A DNA stretch of 64,000 nucleotides from Glaciecola sp047250385 (GTDB taxonomy: Bacteria > Pseudomonadota > Gammaproteobacteria > Enterobacterales > Alteromonadaceae): positions 124,001-188,000 of the forward strand of contig NZ_JBLBVM010000056.1 in assembly GCF_047250385.1 (NCBI RefSeq). The letters run 5' to 3'. Under the pieces are notes generated by a model that did not search any database, was not told the origin of the DNA, and was given only the letters and a program-made list of their open reading frames with translations. A program made the position numbers and the translations under genes. This document shows, piece by piece, positions 8,256 to 17,679 of this stretch (position 1 is the first letter of the stretch; each line of letters starts with the position of its first letter).

Positions 8256-11200
8256 CTAAAATTCGCTCAAACGGTTACTAATGCGTTTTAAGGATATTGG
8301 AATATTAGTACCAAGTTGTTGTGCAAATAGCGAGACTTTGAACTCTTCAATCATCCATTTTACTTCATCAAGTTGGCTTAAATCTCCCCCACTCTTTAAC
8401 AGCTTTGTTTTAGTCTCTTCATACTTAGCAAGCGCTTTATCAACATCCAATTGATTGAGTCTGTCTCGGTTAGTGTCCACTTTCAATTTATCTAGTCGTT
8501 GATTAAGAGCAGCAACGTAGCGATTCCAGTCGTCCAATCTTTTATAACCAAAATCAAAGACAAAGCCCTTGTATACAAGTAAATTGAGCTGACTTTTTAT
8601 CGAACCTAGGTTATTCAGCATATTCAGAGGGATATTCCCTTTACACTGTTTTTGAATGTTATGAGCCGTCGTTAATCCTACTTCTATTTTGTTCGCTATC
8701 TGTAAAGCCAGATCATTAATATTCTCTCGCACCAGATCGCAGGCTAGAGTGAAGTCATCTTTGTCTCGTATCTGTGCTTGCTTTTTCTGCTCAAATTCTC
8801 GCACTAACTGGTCGATGGACGCCATAATGATGTCATCAATTAAAATATTAATTTGTCCGAATGGGTTGAAGTACAGGCTTAGTTTTGCCTTGTTAGGAAG
8901 CTTTTGTTGTAAGAACTTTAAAGGCGATGGCACCGTGTTTTTAATTAGTTGATATACACCCAAACGATGAGCTTTATCCGCTTCTTGTTGATTATCAAAT
9001 AATACGATGTCTACTTTGTTTGATTTTTTCACCAAGGCTGGATATGCCTTAATCTTAAAACCAGCATGTTTTTGCTCAAATGCACTTGGCAAACTTTCAA
9101 AGTCCCATGATTCTAAGTTCTGACGCTCAAGTTCTGGCGTCGCCACAGATTCAAGCGTCTCCTTCACTTTTCCTTTGAGCTTTCCTTGTAAATCGGCAAG
9201 GTTTTTCCCAATATTGAGAGTATGACCTTCGTTGTCTACCACAACGAAATTAAATTGAAGATGGTTCGGCAACTCGGCATCCAAAAAGTCCTCTTCGCTT
9301 ATTGGCACACCCGTCATTCGGTGTAATTTCCTCGCTAAGGCGAAACGTAAACTTTGTGGAAGTCCTTGCTTATCTTTTGCTTGAATTTCAGATAAGCATG
9401 CAGTAGCAAAGTCAGGAGCTGGAACAAAATTTCTGCGCAACTTTTTAGGTAACGATTTTATTAATGCAACGACCAACTCATGTTGAAACCCAGGAACTAA
9501 CCAATCAAAACCTACATTTTCTAATTGATTTAAGATTGGTAGTGGGATGTGGATGTTCACACCATCGTTGTTGGCTTTAGGCTCAAAAACGTATGTTAGC
9601 TGCAACCTTAAATTACCTTGTTTCCATTCATCAGGAAAATCAGTTTTACTGATGGATGAAGCATCTTTCTTTAGAAGTTCTTGAATAGAGAAATCAAGTA
9701 AGTCAGGTGTTTTGTTGCTGTTTATCTTCCACCATTTTTTAAACTGGACTTCATTACATATCTCAGCGGGTAGTTTTTGTTGGTAGAAGTCACACAAGTC
9801 ATCTTCATCAATAAGTAAATCACGTCTACGAGACTTTTGCTCTAGGGTTTCTACTTCTTCAATTAGGGCTTGATTCTTCCTTAAAAAAGCGTAATTCATT
9901 GACGTTTGCCCTGCAACCAAAGCCTCTCGAATGAAGATTTCACGAGACACAATCGGATCAATCTGAGAGTAGTTAACTAAACGCTTAGCAACAATAGGCA
10001 AGCCAAACAAATTTATATTAACGTAGGCTTGTACTGCGCCTTTTTTCTTGCTCCAGTGCGGTTCTGAGTATGTTTTGTTAACCAAGTGCTGACTAATTGA
10101 TTCAAGCCAAACAGGGTCTATTCTAGCGACATTTCGAGCAAACAATTTCGATGTTTCAACCAATTCCGCTGAGACAATCCACTTAGGATTTGATTTGCTT
10201 AAGCCTGAGCCAGGGAAAATCATAAACCGCGTGTTGCGCGAGCCTAGGTATTCCCTGTTCTTATCTTTAAATCCAACTTGGGAAAGCAAGCCCGTAGCGA
10301 TCGCTGTGTGGATAGCCTCATAACTTGGCTCAGTGCTATTGAGTCGATATCCAATTTCAACTAATGACTTTTTCATTTGGCTAACAATGTCTTGCCACTC
10401 ACGCATTCTCATGTAATGCACAAAATACTGCTTACACCATTTCCTTAACTGGCTATTGGACAATGCCTTTTGGTTTTCGCTGAACGCTTTCCACAGGTTT
10501 AGTAATGAAATAAAGTCTGAGTCGGCATCAGCAAATTCACTGTGTTTTTCATCTGCCGCTTGTTTTTTATCTTGAGGTCGTTCTCTAGGGTCCTGAATAC
10601 TGAGCCCTGCCGTGATAATCATGACTTCTTTCGCACAATCTCTTTCACCGGCCTCTACAACCATTTTTGCATAACGCGGATCAACTGGCAGTCGTGCTAT
10701 TTTGCGGCCCAATTGTGTCAATACATATCGGTGTTGCTTTCGTTGTATAGCTTGAAGTTCTTCGAGTAACTTCATACCATCATTGATGTTTTTGTTATCT
10801 GGAGGCTGAATAAATGGGAATTGACTCACTTCACCTAAGCCCAACGCTAGCATTTGTAAAATGACGCTGGATAAATGTGTTCTTATTATTTCTGGATCGG
10901 TGAATTCTGGCCGTGATAAGAAATCTTGCTCAGAATAAAGTCTAATACAAATACCGTCAGATACCCTACCACACCTACCTGCACGCTGGTTTGCGGATGC
11001 TTGTGATATTGCTTCAATTGGTAGCCGTTGTACTTTACTCTTATGGCTGTATCGTGACATGCGTGCTAAGCCAGGATCGATGACATACTTGATGCCCGGC
11101 ACGGTTAGAGAAGTTTCGGCGACGTTGGTAGCTAGTACAATCCGTCTGCCCCCGTGTGATTGAAATATACGATTCTGTTCAGCAGCCGAAAGCCTAGCGT

Positions 11201-12191
11201 ATAGTGGAACAATTTCTGTATTGCGATACTGACGTTTAGATAAAGCATCTTGCGTATCACGTATATCCCGCTCGCCACTTAAGAAAATTAATATATCCCC
11301 GGGTTTTTCGCGAAATAGTTCGTCCACCGCTTCACATATTGCGGTAGTTTGATCCTGCTCGTCTTGCTCGTTGTTTTTGCCTGTGTTTTTGAGGCTATTA
11401 TTTTCGGCGTCAGCAAATTCCCCGCCCGGTTCTTTATAACGAATTTCTACCGGATATGTGCGTCCACTCACTTGAATTATCGGTGCGTCGAAAAAATGTT
11501 TGGAGAAACGCTCTGGATCGATAGTTGCCGATGTAATGATGAGTTTTAAATCTTTGCGCTTAGGCAGTAGTTGTTTGAAGTAACCTAACAAAAAATCAAT
11601 ATTTAGGCTTCGTTCATGTGCTTCATCAATAATAATCGTATCGTACTGATTTAAATATTTATCCTGCTGAATTTCAGCCAGCAAAATACCATCTGTCATC
11701 AATTTTATATGACTGTTTTCACCCACATTGTCACTAAAGCGAACTTTAAAACCAACCTCTTTTCCTAACTCCGAGTGTAATTCCTCAGCGATACGGTTGG
11801 CGACACTTCTAGCCGCGAGTCGCCTAGGTTGTGTATGTCCTATAAAACCATCAATTCCCCGGCCTAATTCTAAACACATTTTAGGGATCTGCGTTGTTTT
11901 ACCTGAGCCAGTTTCACCCGCAATGATGACTACTTGATGGGCCGCAATCGCCTCTTTAATATCTTCACGTTTGTCAGAAACAGGTAAATCTGGGTATTCG
12001 ATTTTTGGAATAGCATCTTCACGCCCTTTACGTGCTCGTTGAGACTCATCAACTTTATTTAAAAACCGTTCAAAGGCTAAAATTTTCTCGTCATTGTCTG
12101 GGAGCTTCTCTAACTTTTGATATTGCCTTCTTAGTGGAAAACGATCTTTGATTAAGCACTTTTCAAGCGCATTGTTTAATTTGAATTGCAT
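8256..12191 (-). CDS. hrpA: ATP-dependent DEAH-box RNA helicase HrpA
   Basis: A very large 1311-residue helicase (E. coli HrpA 1300), involved in mRNA processing and release of stalled ribosomes in E. coli. The helicase core shows motif I GETGSGKTTQ, motif II DEAHERS, motif III SATID and motif VI QRAGRCGR, followed by the helicase-associated and OB-fold region and the long C-terminal region (DUF3418) typical of bacterial HrpA rather than HrpB. It lies downstream of the isoaspartyl peptidase gene with a 115-nt spacer and upstream of a PilZ gene. Confidence 0.96.
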   Translation of the reverse strand: MQFKLNNALEKCLIKDRFPLRRQYQKLEKLPDNDEKILAFERFLNKVDESQRARKGREDAIPKIEYPDLPVSDKREDIKEAIAAHQVVIIAGETGSGKTTQIPKMCLELGRGIDGFIGHTQPRRLAARSVANRIAEELHSELGKEVGFKVRFSDNVGENSHIKLMTDGILLAEIQQDKYLNQYDTIIIDEAHERSLNIDFLLGYFKQLLPKRKDLKLIITSATIDPERFSKHFFDAPIIQVSGRTYPVEIRYKEPGGEFADAENNSLKNTGKNNEQDEQDQTTAICEAVDELFREKPGDILIFLSGERDIRDTQDALSKRQYRNTEIVPLYARLSAAEQNRIFQSHGGRRIVLATNVAETSLTVPGIKYVIDPGLARMSRYSHKSKVQRLPIEAISQASANQRAGRCGRVSDGICIRLYSEQDFLSRPEFTDPEIIRTHLSSVILQMLALGLGEVSQFPFIQPPDNKNINDGMKLLEELQAIQRKQHRYVLTQLGRKIARLPVDPRYAKMVVEAGERDCAKEVMIITAGLSIQDPRERPQDKKQAADEKHSEFADADSDFISLLNLWKAFSENQKALSNSQLRKWCKQYFVHYMRMREWQDIVSQMKKSLVEIGYRLNSTEPSYEAIHTAIATGLLSQVGFKDKNREYLGSRNTRFMIFPGSGLSKSNPKWIVSAELVETSKLFARNVARIDPVWLESISQHLVNKTYSEPHWSKKKGAVQAYVNINLFGLPIVAKRLVNYSQIDPIVSREIFIREALVAGQTSMNYAFLRKNQALIEEVETLEQKSRRRDLLIDEDDLCDFYQQKLPAEICNEVQFKKWWKINSNKTPDLLDFSIQELLKKDASSISKTDFPDEWKQGNLRLQLTYVFEPKANNDGVNIHIPLPILNQLENVGFDWLVPGFQHELVVALIKSLPKKLRRNFVPAPDFATACLSEIQAKDKQGLPQSLRFALARKLHRMTGVPISEEDFLDAELPNHLQFNFVVVDNEGHTLNIGKNLADLQGKLKGKVKETLESVATPELERQNLESWDFESLPSAFEQKHAGFKIKAYPALVKKSNKVDIVLFDNQQEADKAHRLGVYQLIKNTVPSPLKFLQQKLPNKAKLSLYFNPFGQINILIDDIIMASIDQLVREFEQKKQAQIRDKDDFTLACDLVRENINDLALQIANKIEVGLTTAHNIQKQCKGNIPLNMLNNLGSIKSQLNLLVYKGFVFDFGYKRLDDWNRYVAALNQRLDKLKVDTNRDRLNQLDVDKALAKYEETKTKLLKSGGDLSQLDEVKWMIEEFKVSLFAQQLGTNIPISLKRISNRLSEF

Positions 12192-12244
12192 GGGATATTT
12201 ACGGCTAGTATCTATTTGAGTTCATTTTTATTTGAAGATGAAGC

Positions 12245-12270
12245 GGACAAGCATGTGAAATAGCTTGTCC
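12245..12270 (-). other. Hairpin in the peptidase-hrpA spacer
   Basis: An 8-bp perfect stem (GGACAAGC/GCTTGTCC) with a 10-nt loop just after the peptidase gene. No T-run follows on the minus strand, so it is a poor intrinsic terminator; it may stabilise the 3' end or attenuate read-through into hrpA. Confidence 0.35.
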
Positions 12271-12306
12271 ATGTGCATTAAGATTAACAGAAGCGGTGCT
12301 TTTTGG

Positions 12307-13389
12307 CTATTCGTCTCCGTAGATCCCAATATAAATATTGCCTTCAGTATCGACGCTACCTCGGTACATTCCTTCTGTGTTAAATGGCATGCTAATATTT
12401 CCATCTTTGTCGACTGCAATAATACCGCCAGTACCACCGGCACCTTTCAATACTTTATTTACAACATCATTCGCAGCTTGCTCTAAACTAATATTTTGGT
12501 ATTTCATTCGAGCGCAGATATCGGAGGCTACGTTGAAGCGAATAAAATACTCTCCGTGACCGGTTCCAGAAACAGCACAACTTTCATTATCTGCAAAAGT
12601 ACCAGCGCCGATGATTGGGGAATCACCAACGCGACCATAGCGCTTGGCCGTCATTCCCCCAGTCGAGGTTCCAGCTACTAGGTTCCCTTTTGCATCGAGC
12701 ACTACAGCACCCACGGTGCCAAATTTATAATCAGCATGCTCAGGGTGTTGATAAAAGGCCTGTTCGTCCTCTTGAATTGCTAGCTTAGCTTTCTTCAATG
12801 CTTCCAATCGATGTGGCGTATCAAAACTTTTATTACTTACCTTTTCTAAGCCATGTTTAAATGCAAAAGATTCAGCGCCCTCGCCACTCAACATCACATG
12901 AACCGACTCGTTCATCACAAGATTAGCAGCAGCAATTGGGCTTTTTATGGTTTTCACACCCGCAACAGCCCCTGCGTTCTTGTCTTTACCATGCATAATT
13001 GAAGCATCTAATTCATGAGTCTCATCATAAGTATAAACGGCACCAACACCAGCATTGAAAAGTGGCGAATTCTCTAAGTGTTGAACCGTTTTTATGACGG
13101 CCAACGCGCCATCTTCATTCGCTAGTAATGATGCATGTCCAATCATAAGTGCTTCTTTCAGCGTTTTGCGAAATTCGGCTTCTTGTTCACTGCTAAGATT
13201 TGCCTTACTTATCGTTCCTGCACCGCCATGAATAGCGATAGATACTTTTTGCTTTTGCATCTCTTTTTGCTTTTGCATCTCTTTTTGATGTTCAACATCC
13301 TTATGATGATTAGCCATGCTGGCCGCGGATGTAAAGCCCATAGCAAGGCTAAGCGCGATAGTAGAGAGTAATTTTGGAAAGTGTTTCAT
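12307..13389 (-). CDS. Secreted isoaspartyl peptidase/L-asparaginase (Ntn hydrolase)
   Basis: A 360-residue plant-type asparaginase family precursor, expected to hydrolyse isoaspartyl dipeptides and L-asparagine in the periplasm. An N-terminal signal peptide (MKHFPKLLSTIALSLAMGF..., cleavage near SAASMA) precedes a charged linker with the repeated hexapeptide KEMQKQ, then the enzyme. Autoproteolysis is expected before T225 in FGTVGAV, which becomes the nucleophile of the beta subunit. TSTGGMT and the GTGHGE loop are also conserved. The ATG has GGAG about 7 nt upstream. E. coli IaaA is cytoplasmic, so the signal peptide marks a secreted branch. Confidence 0.9.
   Translation of the reverse strand: MKHFPKLLSTIALSLAMGFTSAASMANHHKDVEHQKEMQKQKEMQKQKVSIAIHGGAGTISKANLSSEQEAEFRKTLKEALMIGHASLLANEDGALAVIKTVQHLENSPLFNAGVGAVYTYDETHELDASIMHGKDKNAGAVAGVKTIKSPIAAANLVMNESVHVMLSGEGAESFAFKHGLEKVSNKSFDTPHRLEALKKAKLAIQEDEQAFYQHPEHADYKFGTVGAVVLDAKGNLVAGTSTGGMTAKRYGRVGDSPIIGAGTFADNESCAVSGTGHGEYFIRFNVASDICARMKYQNISLEQAANDVVNKVLKGAGGTGGIIAVDKDGNISMPFNTEGMYRGSVDTEGNIYIGIYGDE
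13245..13287 (-). repeat. 18-bp tandem repeat inside the peptidase gene
   Basis: Two exact copies of the plus-strand unit ctttttgcttttgcatct plus a partial third. The period is a multiple of three and encodes KEMQKQ repeats in the linker after the signal peptide, so copy-number change would lengthen the linker without a frameshift. Confidence 0.8.
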
Positions 13390-13451
13390 TGATTAGCTCC
13401 ATGCAAATAAAGAGCAACCTTAAGCATTGACGAACGATTTGTCCATAAAAG

Positions 13452-13486
13452 AAAAGCGTCAAGAACGAATGCCCTTAACGCTTTTT
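13452..13486 (-). terminator. Terminator after the 85-residue ORF
   Basis: An 8-bp stem AAAAGCGT/ACGCTTTT extended by 3 more pairs past a mismatch, with T-rich flanks on both strands. On the minus strand it closes the transcript of the upstream small ORF before the peptidase gene begins. Confidence 0.65.
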
Positions 13487-13541
13487 ACTCAATTTAATTG
13501 TTAGTATCTTTTGAATAGAGCTTCAAATTGTAGCTAAACAA

Positions 13542-13799
13542 TTATCGTCTAGATGATATTGCTTGCCACTTATTCAACTCTAACTGAGGCGTCGCTGAGG
13601 ACATTACTTGGTGCTCAAAGGCGTCAAATGTATGATATTCAAAATCTCTGCTCCAATGTAATTCATTGTAAATAAGACGCAGTTTTCTAACTGAAAAGAA
13701 TGGAACAATGCTGGTATCTAGTTCTTCACTTAAGTGTGACAGTCCACTATTGGTGTTATGAAAGTAAGGGTCTGACTCCATTTTTATTTCTTCGCGCAT
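13542..13799 (-). CDS. Hypothetical 85-residue protein
   Basis: I do not recognise this protein. It is soluble-looking, acidic in its first half, with a basic patch FFSVRKLRLIYNELHWSR in the middle and no signal peptide or transmembrane segment. It is supported as a real gene by an ATG with AGGAAG 4-5 nt upstream, an intrinsic terminator about 55 nt after its stop, and no competing frame. Large AT-rich non-coding DNA lies upstream. Could be lineage-specific. Confidence 0.5.
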   Translation of the reverse strand: MREEIKMESDPYFHNTNSGLSHLSEELDTSIVPFFSVRKLRLIYNELHWSRDFEYHTFDAFEHQVMSSATPQLELNKWQAISSRR

Positions 13800-14313
13800 A
13801 ACGGCTTCCTAATTAAAAATGACCTTTGAATAATAGCTGTAAAAGTTCAATAGTTCATATAACGAAACTAACTATAAAAACGAAACCTTGACTCGAAAAA
13901 ATATTTGAAAATACGAAAGGTAGATTTTAGCTAGCGCTTAATTGATATCATCAAAATGATTGCGCCAGTCTTATACAAAAATAGTATTAAAAATAAACAA
14001 ATGGTAATAGCTTGTAATATTTAGTAAAAACAATGACATTAAAACAAAAAACCAAAAACCCATAAAATACAACAACTTAGGCTTTCACTGTTCGCTAAGT
14101 CACTCTAAACGTGTATAAAATTTCAACTCAAAGCGTTAAACGATAAGAGTACGTCTAAACTACATTTCGTGAACAAACTGATACAAATTCAAATACTAAG
14201 CTCAAGTATTCTAACAATGCTTTTTAAAATATATTTTAGGTCAGGTCAATTGTTGACGAAGTCATGATAAAGTAGGAACAAATTAGAATTATAAAAAGAT
14301 AATATTAAAAAAA
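13800..14313. other. AT-rich intergenic region, no gene recognised
   Basis: About 510 nt, strongly AT-rich, between the minus-strand small ORF and plus-strand sbcB. It must hold both promoters. A TTGACG at 14253 lacks a convincing -10 at normal spacing. I see no ORF, RNA structure with a terminator, or repeat that I could support. Confidence 0.5.
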
Positions 14314-15834
14314 ATGTCCTCATCTTCAGTCAAAGACAGCTTTAAAGATATATTAGTTGATATGTCAAATTTAAAAAACAGTCGAGATGAATCAGTAGCC
14401 TATTCAGGCCCTACATTATTATGGCACGATTACGAAACTTGGGGAGTAGACCCTAAACACGACTTTCCCTGTCAATTTGCAGCGATACGCACAGATTTGG
14501 ATTTGAATATTATAGAGAATCCGATTAGCTACTTTTGTCAAATTCCTAATGATTATGTGCCTAACCCCATCGCGTGCGTTGTGACAGGCATTACACCTCA
14601 ACAAAGTTTGAGAGATGGATATATTGAAGCAGAATTTGCAAGGAAAATAGCGAATGTCATGGAAAAATCCGATACCTGTGTTGTTGGTTATAACAGTATT
14701 AGATTTGATGATGAAGTGACACGATTCCTAAGATATCGAAATTTTTATGACCCCTACGAGCGAGAATGGAAAAATGGGAATAGTCGATGGGACATCATAG
14801 ACTTGGTGAGAGCTTGTTATGCATTGAGACCAGATGGCATTAACTGGCCTTTAAAAGAAAATGGCTCCCCATCATTTAAACTAGAGGAATTAACTGCGGC
14901 AAACGGCATTGCGCATGAATCGGCGCATGACGCTGTTTCTGATGTAAAAGCAACTATCGCTCTTGCCCAACTCATTAAGCAGAAGCAAGGCAAGTTATTC
15001 GACTTTTACTTCTCCTTACGAAATAAAAATACGGTCATGCAAAATATTGACATAGCGAACCATAAACCATTCCTACATGTCAGCGGAATGTTGTCAGCAT
15101 CACATGGGTGCTGCAGTTGGTTCCTGCCTATGGCAATGCATCCAAGTAACAAAAACGCCATTATTTGTCTTGATTTAGCAAGCGACCTTTCACTTTTGGC
15201 AACTATGAGCTCAAACGAACTCAAAGAGATCTTATATACGAAGCAAGATGACTTACCTGAAGGAACAAATAAACCAGGTATTAAACTTGTACATATCAAT
15301 AAAGCACCTTTCGTTGCGCCGGCAAAAACACTCACACCAGAACATGCAGCAAGATTGAATATTGACAGAGAAGCGTGTTTGAAAAACCTAGACTATATTA
15401 AAAGTATTCCAAGCATTCATTCTAAGTTATTTGACATTTTCGACGACGAACAAAGACCCAATAAAGAGCTAGACATAGATGCTTCACTTTACACTCGTGG
15501 ATTCGCATCTTCAGCCGATAAAAAGTGGATGGCAGAGATAAAAGAGGCCGAACCAGAGCAACTTTCAGTTTGGCAGGATAGAGCCCCTAGCCCGGAATAT
15601 GCACAGCAATTAATGAGATACAGAGCTAGGAATTATCCCAATACTTTGGATCAATCAGAACTGGATAAATGGCAGTTACATCGAAAAACTAGGTTTACCA
15701 CCGACAATAAAGAAACCTGTCTTTCTATTTCTGAATGCCAATTAGAAATAGCAGAGCTGGCAGAAAAATATGCCGACGATGCAAAGAAACTAAAACTATT
15801 GACGACAATAACTCGATATATAGAGGAATTGTAA
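14314..15834 (+). CDS. sbcB: Exodeoxyribonuclease I
   Basis: Processive 3'-5' single-strand DNA exonuclease acting in mismatch repair and recombination. The N-terminal DEDDh domain has D39 and E41 in HDYETWG, the GYNSIRFDDEV segment and the SAHDAVSDVKAT motif, and is followed by the SH3-like and helical domains of ExoI (506 residues; E. coli 475). The N terminus is about 24 residues longer than E. coli ExoI; an internal ATG (residue 17) is an alternative start and neither has a clear SD. It is a monocistron followed by a FapA-like gene in the same direction. Confidence 0.94.
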   Translation: MSSSSVKDSFKDILVDMSNLKNSRDESVAYSGPTLLWHDYETWGVDPKHDFPCQFAAIRTDLDLNIIENPISYFCQIPNDYVPNPIACVVTGITPQQSLRDGYIEAEFARKIANVMEKSDTCVVGYNSIRFDDEVTRFLRYRNFYDPYEREWKNGNSRWDIIDLVRACYALRPDGINWPLKENGSPSFKLEELTAANGIAHESAHDAVSDVKATIALAQLIKQKQGKLFDFYFSLRNKNTVMQNIDIANHKPFLHVSGMLSASHGCCSWFLPMAMHPSNKNAIICLDLASDLSLLATMSSNELKEILYTKQDDLPEGTNKPGIKLVHINKAPFVAPAKTLTPEHAARLNIDREACLKNLDYIKSIPSIHSKLFDIFDDEQRPNKELDIDASLYTRGFASSADKKWMAEIKEAEPEQLSVWQDRAPSPEYAQQLMRYRARNYPNTLDQSELDKWQLHRKTRFTTDNKETCLSISECQLEIAELAEKYADDAKKLKLLTTITRYIEEL

Positions 15835-15914
15835 AAGGTGAAGTTTACTGTTAAAACATAGCATTAAGCTCTGCAAACATGATTACAATGTAAAAAGGTG
15901 TGTAAATACGCAAT

Positions 15915-17561
15915 ATGAAAGGTGTAACGCTAAACTTAGACATATCCGCTAGAGAGTTGACTGCGACAGTCGATCCACTTTTGATTGATGACGTTCTGCA
16001 GCCCAATGAGCTTAAAACCTTCATTGAATCATCTGAATATCGTGATGTCTTCATTCTAGAAAATGGCATCTCAGCACTATGTGAACGAAGCAACGGCGCA
16101 AAAAAAGCAAATAGTATTGAAGAACAAACACAAGTTGTTGGCGAAGTCAGGGACGCTAAATTTACGGTCAATCTGAAAGATGAAGAAATGAAGGCTGAAT
16201 TAGTAGTTGAATCACCTTGCTATGGTTCAATCCCACCTTATGAAGAAGTGATTGCAATGCTTCATGAAAATGGTGTTCGCCGCGGTATTAGTAAGAAAAG
16301 AGTAGAAAGCCTCCTTTTTCAGGCATCTCAAGTTGGCAGTGGATTTGAATTCACAGATACTGTTGCGAAAGGTTTGCCTCCCAGAGATGGTAAACCTTCA
16401 TACATAAAAGCGATTTTTCCAAATGCCCTCGAGCGCATTTTACAGCCTCAGGAAGCTGGCAATAACAAAGTCGATATGCGTAATTTAGGTGATATTTTAT
16501 GCGTGAAAGCAAACATAGCCGTTGCAAGAAGAGTTCCACCGAGCAAAGGAAGAACTGGATTTACTGTATCAGGTAAACCAATCAAATCAAAAGAAGGCAA
16601 TTGGCTTCCTATCAAACTAGGTGCGAACACATCAATTAGTCCAGAAGATGAAAACGTCATTATCGCTGACGTGACTGGTCAGCCAAAATTCGCTAAAAAC
16701 ATCATGACAGTTAATGACACTTTCCAAACGAAGGGCGTCAACGTGGGTACAGGTAATATTAATTACGATGGTGCTGTTATCGTAAACGGTGATGTCACTG
16801 AGAGTATGCACGTAATTGCTACGGGTGACGTCACAATTAACGGTTTTGTCGAATCAGCAAATATACAAGCAGACGGTGATATTATTATCACTGAAGGCGC
16901 AATGGGTAAGATGAATGAAGAAGATTGTAAGTTAACAGCTAAAGGATCAGTCTTCGTTCAACATGGTCAAGGTCTTGATATAAAAGCTGGCAAAAACCTG
17001 AATGTTCGAAAACAGCTGGCTTATTCACGCGTTAATTGTAAAGGCAAAGTAACAATAGGTGAACCAGACAAGCCGATGGGAAGTTTGTTTGCCAGTTCAA
17101 TTCAGTGCGGTTCGACAATAAGCGCTGGTACAGTGGGAGCAGTTTCGGGGAGCGCCTTGAATATCGATTTTAGTGACGCCTTTAACCAATTGAATACACG
17201 ATATGATTCATTGTTGGTTTACTTAAAACAATTACGCGAAAACAGCTTTGATCACACAGTAAAACTGCGCGATATGAAATCTAAAAACGTACCGAGCGCT
17301 CTTAACAATAGTGTGAGTAAAATTGAAGCCCTAATAGAATCTGAAAAACATCTGCTCGATTGGTTGGAAATAACAGAACAAGAATTAAGTCAGGCAAAAG
17401 TAGATTTTGAAAAAAATGCGAAAATAGTTGCTAACAAAGAACTATTTCAAGGCGTATCTGTAAAGATGAATAAAACTAACTGGCGCTCCGAGAAAGAATA
17501 CCTGAAATGTGTAATAAAATTATCTGGTGGTAAGTGGAAGTATCACCCCTTGCTTAGATAA
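15915..17561 (+). CDS. FapA/DUF342 family protein
   Basis: A 548-residue cytoplasmic protein of the FapA (DUF342) family. Roughly residues 85-270 match the FapA N-terminal domain (PPYEEVIAMLHENGVRRGI; PPSKGRTGFTVSGKPI). A right-handed beta-helix-like stretch of short glycine-rich repeats (VIVNGDVTESMHVIATGDVTI type) follows, then a C-terminal coiled-coil segment (about 425-510). Members in Vibrio affect polar flagellation and glucose-dependent motility, but no flagellar genes lie here, so the role is open. It sits 80 nt after sbcB, probably as its own unit. Confidence 0.8.
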   Translation: MKGVTLNLDISARELTATVDPLLIDDVLQPNELKTFIESSEYRDVFILENGISALCERSNGAKKANSIEEQTQVVGEVRDAKFTVNLKDEEMKAELVVESPCYGSIPPYEEVIAMLHENGVRRGISKKRVESLLFQASQVGSGFEFTDTVAKGLPPRDGKPSYIKAIFPNALERILQPQEAGNNKVDMRNLGDILCVKANIAVARRVPPSKGRTGFTVSGKPIKSKEGNWLPIKLGANTSISPEDENVIIADVTGQPKFAKNIMTVNDTFQTKGVNVGTGNINYDGAVIVNGDVTESMHVIATGDVTINGFVESANIQADGDIIITEGAMGKMNEEDCKLTAKGSVFVQHGQGLDIKAGKNLNVRKQLAYSRVNCKGKVTIGEPDKPMGSLFASSIQCGSTISAGTVGAVSGSALNIDFSDAFNQLNTRYDSLLVYLKQLRENSFDHTVKLRDMKSKNVPSALNNSVSKIEALIESEKHLLDWLEITEQELSQAKVDFEKNAKIVANKELFQGVSVKMNKTNWRSEKEYLKCVIKLSGGKWKYHPLLR

Positions 17562-17632
17562 AATATACACGATGACGTAAGTTTAATAACTTAGACAATT
17601 TAATCTTGGACATCTTGCTCAGGATGGAATCG

Positions 17633-17667
17633 AGGCCTGACGTTGGTATGTTGCCGACATCAGGCCT
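17633..17667 (+). terminator. Bidirectional terminator between FapA and thiolase genes
   Basis: An 8-bp perfect stem AGGCCTGA/TCAGGCCT extended by several further pairs, loop about 7 nt, with a modest T-rich tail on the plus side. It separates convergent genes. Confidence 0.6.
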
Positions 17668-17679
17668 TTCTGCTTAAGC

